Positions 36,126-44,876 of a stretch of DNA of 64,000 nucleotides are shown here, in pieces (position 1 is the first letter of the stretch; every line of letters starts with the position of its first letter). Position numbers and translations under genes: made by a program. A model generated the notes under the pieces. It was not told the DNA's origin and searched no databases. It worked only from the letters and a program-made list of their open reading frames with translations. This DNA is from CAIOHW01 sp964432565 (GTDB lineage Bacteria > Bdellovibrionota > UBA1018): contig CAYSOA010000007.1 in NCBI GenBank assembly GCA_964432565.1, forward strand, positions 1 through 64,000. Direction: 5' to 3'.

Positions 36126-36251
36126 GGCTCCGCTACATGTCCTTTGGCGAGGACGGCATTCCGCATGACACGGTCTACCCCTCTCCATGGTGACATCGGC
36201 TACCAGCCCTTTTTTATTGAGGCGTAACGTTTCTACCGCAGGTCGAAATGC

Positions 36252-37220
36252 TCAAGTGTCAGCGACATGACACCGTACGATGTGCTCTTCGAACGCTCTA
36301 GGCTCGGGATAGGCCGTACGACATTGATCGACTACCGAAGGACATCGCGGGTGAAAGTGACATCCGGATGGCGGACTCAACGGAGACGGGACATCGCCCC
36401 CCAGACGAATCCGGTCCTTTCGCAGGGTCGGATCGGGAATCGGAATCGCCGAGAGCAGCGCCCGAGTGTAGGGATGGCGCGGATTCTCATAAAGCGCCTC
36501 GGCCGTCGCCACCTCGACCATGCGTCCAAGATACATCACGGCCACGCGGCTCGAGATGTGCTCGACGACCTTCAGATCGTGGGCAATGAACAGGTAGGTC
36601 AACCCCAGCTCTTTTTGGAGATCCTGCATCAGATTGATGATCTGGGCCTGAATCGACACATCGAGGGCCGAGACCGGCTCATCACAAACAATGAACTCCG
36701 GCTCGACCGCGAGCGCGCGCGCGATGCACACTCGCTGGCGCTGCCCGCCTGAAAACTCGTGAGGATAACGACTCAGCGCCTCGCGGCGCAACCCACAGAG
36801 ATCCAGCAAGCGATGGATTTTTGCCAGGCGCTCGGCTCGATTCGAAGCAAGACCATGGATTTCGATCGGCTCTGAAAGGATTTCTTCAACCGTCATTCGC
36901 GGATTCAGCGAGGCAAAAGGATCCTGAAAAATGATCTGCATCTGCCTCCGCAGGCGGCGCATCTCTCGGTCCGAAAGCTGGGTAACATCGCGCCCCTTGA
37001 AGAGCACCTGCCCCGAGGTGGGCTCAATCAGCCTCAGAATGCAACGCCCCAGCGTGGACTTTCCACATCCCGACTCTCCCACAAGTCCAAGAGTCTCACC
37101 GCGGGCAATCGAAAAGCTGACGTCGGAGACGGCCTGCACCGCTCCCACTTCGCGCCCCAAGAGACCCCCATGGATCGGAAAACGCTTCACTAGGTTTCGA
37201 ACTTCCAACAACGGCGTCAT
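36252..37220 (-). CDS. Oligopeptide ABC transporter ATPase, OppF/DppF-like
   Basis: A 322-residue ATPase. Walker A is GESGCGKSTLG, the signature is FSGGQRQRVCIARALA, and Walker B is FIVCDEPVSALDVSIQ. The C-terminal oligopeptide domain has HPYTRALLSAIPIPDP and a cysteine-containing end (CHFHPRCPSVVDQC) typical of OppF/DppF, which can hold an iron-sulfur cluster. ATG 37220 has GGAG 6 bases upstream and overlaps the OppD stop (ATGA). It is the last of a run TPR-lolB-SBP-OppD-OppF. Confidence 0.92.
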   Translation of the reverse strand: MTPLLEVRNLVKRFPIHGGLLGREVGAVQAVSDVSFSIARGETLGLVGESGCGKSTLGRCILRLIEPTSGQVLFKGRDVTQLSDREMRRLRRQMQIIFQDPFASLNPRMTVEEILSEPIEIHGLASNRAERLAKIHRLLDLCGLRREALSRYPHEFSGGQRQRVCIARALAVEPEFIVCDEPVSALDVSIQAQIINLMQDLQKELGLTYLFIAHDLKVVEHISSRVAVMYLGRMVEVATAEALYENPRHPYTRALLSAIPIPDPTLRKDRIRLGGDVPSPLSPPSGCHFHPRCPSVVDQCRTAYPEPRAFEEHIVRCHVADT

Positions 37221-38215
37221 GAAACACTCCTTGCGCACCGAACCCGGTGATTCGCACCGACCTCTCGCAATGGGGGCTCAACTGCCCTGCACTCTTCCGA
37301 GACCAGCGAGCAGCGTTCCTGAAATCGGCAACCAGCCGGTAGCTCCAGCAGGTTCGGAACAATTCCCGGAATCGCCTCAAGCCGATCCTTCCTGATCTTT
37401 CCAGACGGATCCCTCGTCAAGGTGGGCAGGCTGTTCAGAAGCGCCCGCGTGTACGGCATCTGAGGATTCTTGAAGAGTTCGACCACCGGAGCCTGCTCAA
37501 CCACCCTGCCAGCGTACATGACCACGACCTCGTCGGCCATCTCGGCCACCACTCCCAAATCATGGGTGATCAAAATCAGCCCCAACCCCACCTTCTGCTG
37601 CAGATCCCGCAAGAGATCGAGAATCTGGGCCTGAATGGTGACATCCAGAGCCGTCGTGGGCTCATCCGCAATCAAAACCTGGGGATTGCAGGACAGCGCC
37701 ATGGCAATCATCACTCGCTGTCGCATGCCGCCCGAAAGCTGATGAGGATAGTCATCCACACGCTTCTCAGGGGCCGGAATTCCGACCAGCTTCAACATTT
37801 CGATGGCCTTGTCGCGGGCGTCACGCGCCCCGAGCCCCTGGTGCAGGGTGACGGCTTCGATAATTTGGTTGCCCACCGTATAGACGGGATTGAGGGAAGT
37901 CATCGGCTCCTGAAAGATCATGGAGATCTCGTTGCCGCGAATTCGTCTCATTTGATCTTCAGATAGCGTGACTAGATCCTGGCCCTGGTAAAGAATCTGT
38001 CCGCCAATGATTCTGCCGGGAGGTGACGGAATCAGGCGCATGATGGAGAGACTGGTCACGCTCTTGCCACAGCCCGACTCCCCCACGATGCCCAGAGTGC
38101 GTCCTCTGAACACCGAGAAGCTGACATCGTCCACCGCCCGGACCTCGCCCCCCTCGGTAAAAAACGAAGTCCGAAGATTTCTCACATCCAAAAGCAAATC
38201 CGAAGTCTGGGTCAT
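37217..38215 (-). CDS. Oligopeptide ABC transporter ATPase, OppD/DppD-like
   Basis: A 332-residue ATPase. Walker A is GESGCGKSVTSLS, the signature is LSGGMRQRVMIAMALS, and Walker B is VLIADEPTTALDVTIQ. The C terminus has MPYTRALLNSLPTL and CRFQERCSL of the oligopeptide domain. ATG 38215 has AGGAG 5 bases upstream. It couples to OppF by an ATGA overlap. No permease genes lie beside it, so the two ATPases must pair with permeases encoded elsewhere. Confidence 0.93.
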   Translation of the reverse strand: MTQTSDLLLDVRNLRTSFFTEGGEVRAVDDVSFSVFRGRTLGIVGESGCGKSVTSLSIMRLIPSPPGRIIGGQILYQGQDLVTLSEDQMRRIRGNEISMIFQEPMTSLNPVYTVGNQIIEAVTLHQGLGARDARDKAIEMLKLVGIPAPEKRVDDYPHQLSGGMRQRVMIAMALSCNPQVLIADEPTTALDVTIQAQILDLLRDLQQKVGLGLILITHDLGVVAEMADEVVVMYAGRVVEQAPVVELFKNPQMPYTRALLNSLPTLTRDPSGKIRKDRLEAIPGIVPNLLELPAGCRFQERCSLVSEECRAVEPPLREVGANHRVRCARSVS

Positions 38216-38231
38216 CAGCACTCCTATAGCC

Positions 38232-39890
38232 CTATTCCACCCTTGAATCGAGCTTCCTCAGCTCATCAATGGCATGCCACGAAAAATCACCCCAGCCCAA
38301 ACCGTAGATTCCAGGACGCACCATCCAGTACTGAAAACGATGTGCGAGAAAGGCCGCAGGAGCCTCCCGGTTCAAGATGGCGACCGCCTCGGCCACCGCC
38401 TTCGACGGAGCCGTGCCCCTCCCTGTACGGGCGCGACTCAAGGCCGCCCTGAAAGCACGCAGCTCTCCCCGCACTGAAGGAATCTCGGGAATTTCCCTCC
38501 CGGCGTCAAAAATCTCGAGCATCGAAATGGGCCCGGGAAGATCCGCAACCCAGGTCACCACCCAGAAATCAAGAGTGCCATCCTGAATTCTTTGACGACG
38601 CTCCTGCTCGTCGATCGTTTCAATGATTGTCGTGATTCCCAGTAGTTTCCAGCGAGCAGCGACTGCCCGACACAGCTGCTGCTCGAGGGAATGAGCAAGG
38701 CATCCCATTCGGAAGGACGGAAGCCCCTTGCCGTGTGCGTGATGATTGAAACCCAGGAGATCACGGGCCTTCGCCAGACTTTCTGCTCCCCGCGAGGCCA
38801 CAGACCCGATGACGTGCCCTTCGATTCCGGGCGGAATGGCCGAGCCCGCTTCGAAAGCCCGTCCACCGAAAACCGGGGCAACCACTCCACTCTTCAACGC
38901 CAGCCCCAGAGCCTGACGCACGCCGCGCTTTGAGCCAAGAATCGGATTCTGGTGCTGAAAACCGATGAAGACGAGGTCTGAACGCTGAATCCTCTGCAGG
39001 CGGTAACCCTGCTCACTCCAGACCGGAGCAAGAGTGCCGTCCCCAAGGATCACCTGTTTTTCAACGTCTCGGGGGAGCTCGATGATATCCAAGGTTCCGG
39101 ACTTCATTCTCGCCCAGTCCTTCGACGCATCGCCAGTCAGATCAACCCGAATTCCCCTCAATGGATTAACACTGTCCACGCTCTCCCAGACCAGCGAATC
39201 GGCACGACGATCGGCAAGCCGAAAAGCGCCGGTTCCGACTGGAAAACGACCCACGTCCCAACGCCGGATCAGCAGCTCATCCACCGGAAGAACTGAGGAC
39301 GCAGGGTGTGACAGGAAATACGAAAACTCAGGATCGGGCGCACGAAGCTCCACAGTGGCGACGCTCCCCGCGCACGTCAGGCCTGCAGGGAGTTGGGAGT
39401 AGGCCGCCACGCCCTTCTTTCGAGCCAGACCGGTCCACTCCAAAAGCCCTCGAACTCTTGCGACAAGATAAGGCTTCCATTGGGAATCGACCGAGGGATC
39501 GGCATGACGAAGCAGCGACTTCACCCAGTCGCATGCCGTCACCTCACGAGAGGCGCCATCAAACAAAGGGCTTTTCTGAAAGCGAACTCCCTTTCTAAAG
39601 ACCAGCTCCACTCTGCGGCCGCCGTCAGAGATCCGAGGACGTCGCTGCAAAAGCCAGGGTTTTGGTAGCAGGGTTCCCAGAGTGCGCTCCAGCCGCATCG
39701 GAGTTTGGTAGGCACGCGACGATTCCACGACCGAGACATGATCCATCGCAGCCGCCGGATCCAAAGTCGCCACGGGTCCCGAGCGATAAACAAAAACGGG
39801 TCTCGTATCCGAAAGACGACAGCCGGCGATGCCGATCACGAGCAAACAGAGAAAAACGGCGGAAAGATTTCGATTCACCACGCTTCCCAC
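38232..39890 (-). CDS. Lipoprotein solute-binding protein, SBP_bac_5 (peptide type)
   Basis: A 552-residue binding protein. The start is followed by a lipobox (VIGIAGC), so it is a lipoprotein anchored in a membrane. The family block LVFRKGVRFQKSPLFDGASREVTACDWVKSLL matches SBP_bac_5. With OppD and OppF 16 bases downstream it is the likely periplasmic receptor of this peptide transporter. The GTG at 39890 and a GTG four codons later (39878) are both usable. It starts 6 bases after the lolB-like stop. Confidence 0.83.
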   Translation of the reverse strand: MGSVVNRNLSAVFLCLLVIGIAGCRLSDTRPVFVYRSGPVATLDPAAAMDHVSVVESSRAYQTPMRLERTLGTLLPKPWLLQRRPRISDGGRRVELVFRKGVRFQKSPLFDGASREVTACDWVKSLLRHADPSVDSQWKPYLVARVRGLLEWTGLARKKGVAAYSQLPAGLTCAGSVATVELRAPDPEFSYFLSHPASSVLPVDELLIRRWDVGRFPVGTGAFRLADRRADSLVWESVDSVNPLRGIRVDLTGDASKDWARMKSGTLDIIELPRDVEKQVILGDGTLAPVWSEQGYRLQRIQRSDLVFIGFQHQNPILGSKRGVRQALGLALKSGVVAPVFGGRAFEAGSAIPPGIEGHVIGSVASRGAESLAKARDLLGFNHHAHGKGLPSFRMGCLAHSLEQQLCRAVAARWKLLGITTIIETIDEQERRQRIQDGTLDFWVVTWVADLPGPISMLEIFDAGREIPEIPSVRGELRAFRAALSRARTGRGTAPSKAVAEAVAILNREAPAAFLAHRFQYWMVRPGIYGLGWGDFSWHAIDELRKLDSRVE

Positions 39891-39896
39891 AATCTG

Positions 39897-40595
39897 TTAG
39901 CGCCGGTTCCTGGTTTTCCAGCGCACTTTGACTTCCCCCTTCGAGGAGCGCGCCTCCCAGCGTCGAGCCCAGCCATCCGTCGGATCGGGATCATCGCGCA
40001 AGACCGTCAGGCTCTCGCCTTTGGCCCCCTTCCACGAAACCGACTCCACCCAGGGCTTTCCATTCCAGCTTCTGAAGTCGAATCGCCAGGAATCGCCCGA
40101 TGAGTCGACGGCACGCCCTTCGAGCTCGCTTTCACTGAGCCAGCTCCAGCGCAGTTCGGAAATTTGCGACATCTCCGGGCAGGGAAACTGATCGAGAAAG
40201 AGGCGACTCGCCCAGGCCAGCGGAATCCCGCCCCAGGATACCGCCTTTCGGTTCACCGCCTTGCGGCCGGGCGTCTCAACACTGAAATCCTTGCCGCGAA
40301 TCTCGATCAGGGCTGCACGAGCCCCCAGAAGCTGGGTCACTTCGAGGCGAAGCTCGGCGGGAGATCCGGGAATCTTTCGGGCCTGAACGGTCGCCGGAAA
40401 CTGCCCCGAGGCCTCCTTCGACCTGGCCTTCATCCAAACGGTGCCACGAACCTGCTGAGGCTGATCCGCCAAGGCGCAGGCCTCCCGAACGAAGGACCCA
40501 GGATCCTCGCTCTCGGATTTCGACTTCACTCCGGCGCAGCCCTGCACGAGGGCGGCAAGAAAAAGTACGGCCACGGTCAAAGTTGGCAGTCGCAT
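39897..40595 (-). CDS. LolB-like outer-membrane lipoprotein
   Basis: A 232-residue lipoprotein with signal MRLPTLTVAVLFLAALVQGC. The mature part has beta-rich segments like VRGTVWMKARSKEASGQFPATVQARKIPGSPAELRLEVTQLLGARAALIEIRGKDFSVETPG that are compatible with the LolA/LolB open barrel. LolB receives lipoproteins from LolA and inserts them in the outer membrane. Identity is weak on sequence, but the order TPR protein then lolB matches the well-known PA4667-lolB pair of Pseudomonas. Confidence 0.55.
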   Translation of the reverse strand: MRLPTLTVAVLFLAALVQGCAGVKSKSESEDPGSFVREACALADQPQQVRGTVWMKARSKEASGQFPATVQARKIPGSPAELRLEVTQLLGARAALIEIRGKDFSVETPGRKAVNRKAVSWGGIPLAWASRLFLDQFPCPEMSQISELRWSWLSESELEGRAVDSSGDSWRFDFRSWNGKPWVESVSWKGAKGESLTVLRDDPDPTDGWARRWEARSSKGEVKVRWKTRNRR

Positions 40596-40633
40596 CCCTT
40601 CATCGTAGCACCCCTGCAGCAGAGGATCTGCCC

Positions 40634-42460
40634 TTACTTGCGGTTTTCAGTTGCCGCCGGCTGACGACGGTTCGGACGGGCCTCGCTTTTGGCAATCTCC
40701 GTACGAAGCGAGTCGATTTTTGCGACCAACTTTTGGCGGTCCTCGTCCTTCTCGGTGAGACGGGCGGCTTCGGCGTACAGTCGTATCGCGCGCTCTGAAA
40801 ACCCGGTTCGGACATAAACGTCGGCCAGATGCTCCAGAACGGTGGGCTCATCCGGCTTCAGCTTGGCGGCTCGCTCGAGCTGAACGACGGCTTCGCGCAT
40901 CTTGCCGATGGTAAAGAGATACCAGCCCCAACTGTCTACGATGTAGCCATTGTCAGGCTTCAGCTTCACAGCCCGCTTCAAATAGCGCTCGGCGTCCTGC
41001 AACCTCGTGCCACGGATCGTGTAGGTATACCCCAGATAATTGAGGGCTTCGGCATGGTCCGTATTATTGCGGACGATGGCCTCCATCTGCTCGATGCCTT
41101 CGTCCACACGCCCCTCGCGATCGTAGAGGCTTCCCAGAAAATAACGAACCCGCTCTTCTTCGGGAAATTGCTTCACGGCCACCTCCAGGGAGGCAATCGC
41201 AGCCCTGATGTCCTTTGATTCGTCCTCGAGGCTCGCCTTGTAGAGGTGCAGGCCAACCAGCTTCGGAGCGCGCTCCACGGCCTCGTCAATAATTCGTCGT
41301 GCTGCAGCCAAATCCCCGCCCTGCTTCTTCAGAAACGCCATGTGAATGCGGGCATCAGAATAGAGCTTCGACTCCGGGGCGATTCGCGACAATACGGCAG
41401 AGGCCTCGTCGAACCGCCCCTGCTCCTCGTGAATATTTCCCAGATAGTACAGCACCCGGTCAGAGTCGGGGGAGCGAGCCAGCACCTGCTCGAAGGTCTT
41501 CACGGCAAGCTCGAGCTTTTTCAGCTCCATCTGAACCAGCCCCAACTTGACTCTGGAATTCAAATCATCCGCATCGGCAAGAGCGATCGACTCGAGGTAA
41601 GGCTCAGCCTCGGCATACTTTTCCTGCTTCAATAAAATCGTCGAAAGACGATGCGCAGCGGCAAGCTCCTGGGTTGCTTCGAAAGCCTCGCGATACACCT
41701 GAAGGGCCTTGGCGTTCTTTCCCTCTTCCTCGTACAGGAAGCCCAGTCCAAGATAGGCTTGGGCAAAACCGCTCTTCAGCTCGATGGCACGTCGGTAGGC
41801 GTCCGCTGCCACCTTGAACTGACTTTGACTACGTGCGCTTCTGGCCAAATAAAACCAGCCCAAGTGGGACTCCGGGTTCTTTTTGAGAAGCCGGCGCAAA
41901 GTCGCCATCGATTCAGCCACCGCCCCCTGTTCAAACTCAACCTGGCTTCTGAAGAGATAGGCCTCCTCATTCGTCGGCTCCAGCCTGATGACTTGATCGT
42001 ACTCCCGCAGAGCTGCCTCCGACTGTCGGCTGGCAGAGTAGATTCCTGCGAGCATCAGCCGGGCATCGGCCAATTTCGGGTCCAGCTCGATCGCCTTCTT
42101 TGCGAACTCCATGGCCTGGGCGACATCGCCTTTACGAATCCACTCGGCGGCCAGCCGCGTGTGAACCCAGGCCGAATCCGGGTCGTACATCAAAGTCAGC
42201 CGATACTCCTCGATCGCTCGATCCACCTGGCCCTCGATCGAATAGGCCTGAGCCAAACTATAATGATATTCAGCGGTTGACGATTTTTCTTGAGGTGCCA
42301 CCATCGCCTCGATCGATGGGGTACTCCCCTGTACGGGGCTCGGCTGCACGGACTGCTGGGTCCGCTCGCCCTGAACCGCAGCTCCGGCGCAGGCCGCAAG
42401 TTGCATGATCAGTCCTCCCAGAATCGTGCACTTCGGCAGACTCTTGACTCGATAGGTCAT
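40634..42460 (-). CDS. TPR repeat lipoprotein
   Basis: A 608-residue lipoprotein (lipobox LAAC, Cys24) made almost entirely of tetratricopeptide repeats from about residue 60 to 570. Clear examples are AIEEYRLTLMYDPDSAWVHTRL, AYLFRSQVEFEQGAVAESM, ALNYLGYTYTIRGTRLQDAERYLKRA and VDSWGWYLFTIGKMREAVVQL. TPR arrays act as protein-binding scaffolds. It resembles the PA4667-type protein encoded before lolB in Pseudomonas, and the lolB-like gene is next, 38 bases away. AAGGGG lies 8 bases before the ATG. Confidence 0.75.
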   Translation of the reverse strand: MTYRVKSLPKCTILGGLIMQLAACAGAAVQGERTQQSVQPSPVQGSTPSIEAMVAPQEKSSTAEYHYSLAQAYSIEGQVDRAIEEYRLTLMYDPDSAWVHTRLAAEWIRKGDVAQAMEFAKKAIELDPKLADARLMLAGIYSASRQSEAALREYDQVIRLEPTNEEAYLFRSQVEFEQGAVAESMATLRRLLKKNPESHLGWFYLARSARSQSQFKVAADAYRRAIELKSGFAQAYLGLGFLYEEEGKNAKALQVYREAFEATQELAAAHRLSTILLKQEKYAEAEPYLESIALADADDLNSRVKLGLVQMELKKLELAVKTFEQVLARSPDSDRVLYYLGNIHEEQGRFDEASAVLSRIAPESKLYSDARIHMAFLKKQGGDLAAARRIIDEAVERAPKLVGLHLYKASLEDESKDIRAAIASLEVAVKQFPEEERVRYFLGSLYDREGRVDEGIEQMEAIVRNNTDHAEALNYLGYTYTIRGTRLQDAERYLKRAVKLKPDNGYIVDSWGWYLFTIGKMREAVVQLERAAKLKPDEPTVLEHLADVYVRTGFSERAIRLYAEAARLTEKDEDRQKLVAKIDSLRTEIAKSEARPNRRQPAATENRK

Positions 42461-42792
42461 TGAAAAATCCCCTTCCCTACTGCAGTCATCGACTTTTTTG
42501 AGCGAAATCTTGACGAGACTGACGCGATTTGGGGTGATTGGGGCGGGTTTCGAGCGGGCGGCCGCTGGAATACCCCATGCATTAGGCCGGCTGCGGCGCC
42601 GGTCCGTGCACTGTGCGGATCGGAGCGGGTGGGGAGGAAAGATTCAGGGAGGGGCCCTGTTGACTTTGCCACACCGAGTTGTTAACTGCCTGCGAAAGAG
42701 ATCATGACACATTGTGCCAACTCTTCTGATGACGGAAGAGCGGGCGGGTTTGTCGTCAGAAAATGGCGTCGCAGGCTTTTCTAGGGGGAAAC
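42461..42792. other. Intergenic region between the TPR lipoprotein and phaR-like genes
   Basis: 332 bases between divergent genes. I see a SD (AAGGGG) for the minus-strand gene, the candidate phaR promoter (42660-42688), and a near-palindrome TGACACATTGTGCCA (42705-42719) that could be an operator. The GC-rich middle (42560-42640) could fold but shows no RNA family I recognise. Confidence 0.5.
42660..42688 (+). promoter_or_regulatory. Candidate promoter upstream of the phaR-like gene
   Basis: TTGACT (42660-42665), 17 bases, TAACTG (42683-42688). The -35 box is good and the -10 weak. Confidence 0.3.
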
Positions 42793-43200
42793 ATGAAGGA
42801 AACCACGAAGGAAATGAAGATCATCAAGCGCTACCAGAACCGCAAGCTCTACGACACTCACGAGTCGAGCTACGTCACCCTGGATGAGATTGCCAAGATG
42901 ATCAAAAATGGTGAGGACCTCCGCGTCATCGACAACAAGACGAAGAACGACATTACCGCCTCTACCCTCACTCAGCTTCTTTATGAGAGCGAGAAGAAGG
43001 CCAAAACCCAGCCCTCCGTCGAGCTGCTGAAGGAAATCATTCGCCATGGTGATGGCTCGTTTTCGGGCTACATTCAGGCCAAGGTCAGCACCGAGCTGGC
43101 ACGTTTCGACCAGGACATTGCTCTGGGCAACAACGACAACGCTGCTGCCGGCATTGCCCTAGGGTCGAACATCGAGCACGCCCCCGCCCTGAACCAGTAA
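42793..43200 (+). CDS. PhaR-like polyhydroxyalkanoate synthesis regulator
   Basis: A 135-residue protein beginning MKETTKEMKIIKRYQNRKLYDTHESSYVTLDEIAKMI, the PHB/PHA accumulation regulator DNA-binding domain. The second half (QLLYESEKKAKTQPSVELLKEIIRHGDGSFSGYIQ) matches the PHB accumulation regulator repeat, and the tail is short. PhaR binds DNA and PHA granules to control phasin genes. No pha synthesis gene is in the window, so the target is unknown. ATG 42793 has GGGGGA 5 bases upstream. Confidence 0.85.
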   Translation: MKETTKEMKIIKRYQNRKLYDTHESSYVTLDEIAKMIKNGEDLRVIDNKTKNDITASTLTQLLYESEKKAKTQPSVELLKEIIRHGDGSFSGYIQAKVSTELARFDQDIALGNNDNAAAGIALGSNIEHAPALNQ

Positions 43201-43220
43201 GCGGGAGTCAACAATCTGTC

Positions 43221-43265
43221 GGCCTTCCTCCCGATATTCCGGGTTTTCATTCCGGGAGGAAGGCC
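43221..43265. repeat. Inverted repeat downstream of the phaR-like gene
   Basis: GGCCTTCCTCCCG (43221-43233) and CGGGAGGAAGGCC (43253-43265) are perfect 13-bp arms with a 19-bp spacer. There is no T tract, so it is not a classical intrinsic terminator. It lies between two co-directional genes and could be a transcript-stabilising or termination hairpin. Confidence 0.6.
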
Positions 43266-43281
43266 AGTAGACTGAGAGCGT

Positions 43282-43983
43282 ATGAAGCGATTAGCCTTCA
43301 GCGCTCTTTTTCTTTTGCCAGCAGCCCTTCCCGTAGACTCCCTCGCGGGACTCGAGATCGAGGGGTCTCCAAAGTCAGGCGGCTGGACGCGCACTCCGAC
43401 CTGGGCTCGGGCTGACAGTCGCCAACAGGAAGAGCCCCCGAAGGCCACCAACAGGGAGCGTCGCCTCCCCCAGTCCATCCAGAGCCAGGCCCGAATCACC
43501 CCCTTTGTTCCCGGGTCCAACAATCTTTCGCTCGACGTCGGGCAGGTCTTCTTGATGGGCGAGCTTGCCGACCGGTATGCCGACTCGATCGGAACCCGGC
43601 TGCATTACACTTACGGCGTCAGCGACCTTTTCTCGTTTGATTCGACCTTCGGCTACTCGAGCCATTCAGACGGTGAGTTTTCAATGACGAGCCTTCTCGC
43701 CGGCCTGAGAAGCAATCTTGCCTGGTATGACAAGGTCATTCCCCATGCCGTCTTCGGGATGGGATTTTATCGTCCCAGCTTCAAACAGGAAGACTACAGC
43801 ACGGTGCTCTTCGGCGTTCATCTTGGCGCAGGAGTGAACCTGGAGCTGACGCCTGCGCTCTTCTTTGGAGCCTCGCTGACGTTTCACGACACATTCGGCA
43901 GCGACCGCCAGACGCCCAGTGGAGTGCTTCCTCTTGGCGGGAGCTTTACGTCCTTTCTGCTCAATGCGGGCGTGAGCTTTTGA
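43282..43983 (+). CDS. Predicted outer-membrane beta-barrel protein
   Basis: A 233-residue secreted protein with signal peptide MKRLAFSALFLLPAALPVDSLA. An unstructured stretch rich in R, Q and P follows (~25-70), then alternating strands (YTYGVSDLFSFDSTFGYSSHS, VLFGVHLGAGVNLELTPALFFGASLTF) ending LLNAGVSF with terminal Phe. No family assigned. The 3' end overlaps the convergent hslO by 23 bp. Confidence 0.65.
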   Translation: MKRLAFSALFLLPAALPVDSLAGLEIEGSPKSGGWTRTPTWARADSRQQEEPPKATNRERRLPQSIQSQARITPFVPGSNNLSLDVGQVFLMGELADRYADSIGTRLHYTYGVSDLFSFDSTFGYSSHSDGEFSMTSLLAGLRSNLAWYDKVIPHAVFGMGFYRPSFKQEDYSTVLFGVHLGAGVNLELTPALFFGASLTFHDTFGSDRQTPSGVLPLGGSFTSFLLNAGVSF

Positions 43984-44848
43984 TCAGCTCCTCGAGCTGA
44001 GTGCCCGACACCAGATAGTCTTGACTGCAGAAGTCGCAGCGAACCGAAGCACTCCCATCCTCGCTCAGCATGCTTTGCAGCTCTGCAACACCCACAAGAG
44101 CCAGTGCGCGACTGACTCGCTCCCAGGAGCACTGACACTCGAAGCGAAGCTCTCGCTTCTCAAGGACGCTGAAGGCCGAATCCTGAAAAATGGTCGAAAG
44201 GAGACGCACGGGATCAGCATCATTCTGCAGCTCCGCAGCCAGCGACTCGATGCCCTGAATCTGCTGTTCGATCAGGCCGACCTCCTCTGCGGTCGCTCCA
44301 GGCATGGCCTGAACCAAAAACCCCCCGGCACCGGTGATCTCCCCCGATTCGTCCACAGTCACCGACAAGCCCACGGCCGATGGAATTTGCTCACTCTGTG
44401 ACCAATAGTAGGTCAGGTCCTTTGCCAACGAGCCCGTCACCAGTGGCACGGTTCCAATGTACGGCTGCTGGCTTTGTTCCATGCGGGTTCTCAAAACCGA
44501 AAGGAGACCCTGGCCCCAGGTTCCGCCCTGTCCTGCCACTCCCCCTTCCGCTTCGATCACGTACCCTCGAACCCGACCGTCTGGGTACGCGTCGACCAGA
44601 GCCTGCCGCACCAGCCCATCCGACTGAATATTGAGATTGACACGCTCCTCGCCCTTGGAATTTGAAGCCACCAGCAATGCGCCAACAATCGCCTCGCCCA
44701 GGCAAATGGCGGCCTGACCCCGAACCCCGTGCATCAACGCGATCCCACGGACCAGCTCATGGGCTTGAATGGCAACGCCCCGGATATTTCCATGGGAGGA
44801 AAGGCACTTGACCCATCGATCACTTGAATTGGTCGGAAGCTCTCGCAT
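43961..44848 (-). CDS. hslO: Redox-regulated chaperone Hsp33
   Basis: Hsp33 is activated by oxidation and binds unfolding proteins. The N-terminal AQAHELVRGIALMHGVRGQAAICLGEAIVGALLVASNSKGEERV matches the core domain. The C-terminal zinc domain has CQC and CDFC at the expected positions, the four cysteines that act as the redox switch. The length of 295 residues is typical. The gene ends overlapping the convergent barrel gene and its upstream neighbour is an orphan secreted protein. Confidence 0.92.
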   Translation of the reverse strand: MRELPTNSSDRWVKCLSSHGNIRGVAIQAHELVRGIALMHGVRGQAAICLGEAIVGALLVASNSKGEERVNLNIQSDGLVRQALVDAYPDGRVRGYVIEAEGGVAGQGGTWGQGLLSVLRTRMEQSQQPYIGTVPLVTGSLAKDLTYYWSQSEQIPSAVGLSVTVDESGEITGAGGFLVQAMPGATAEEVGLIEQQIQGIESLAAELQNDADPVRLLSTIFQDSAFSVLEKRELRFECQCSWERVSRALALVGVAELQSMLSEDGSASVRCDFCSQDYLVSGTQLEELIKSSRPH

Positions 44849-44876
44849 GGCAACGGCTTAGCACAGCTCTGCGGGC

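Noticed and set aside
42700..42725. Sigma-54 promoter at the TTGGCACAATG sequence on the minus strand
   Set aside because: GG and GC do not fall at the -24/-12 spacing, so it is left as a possible operator only.
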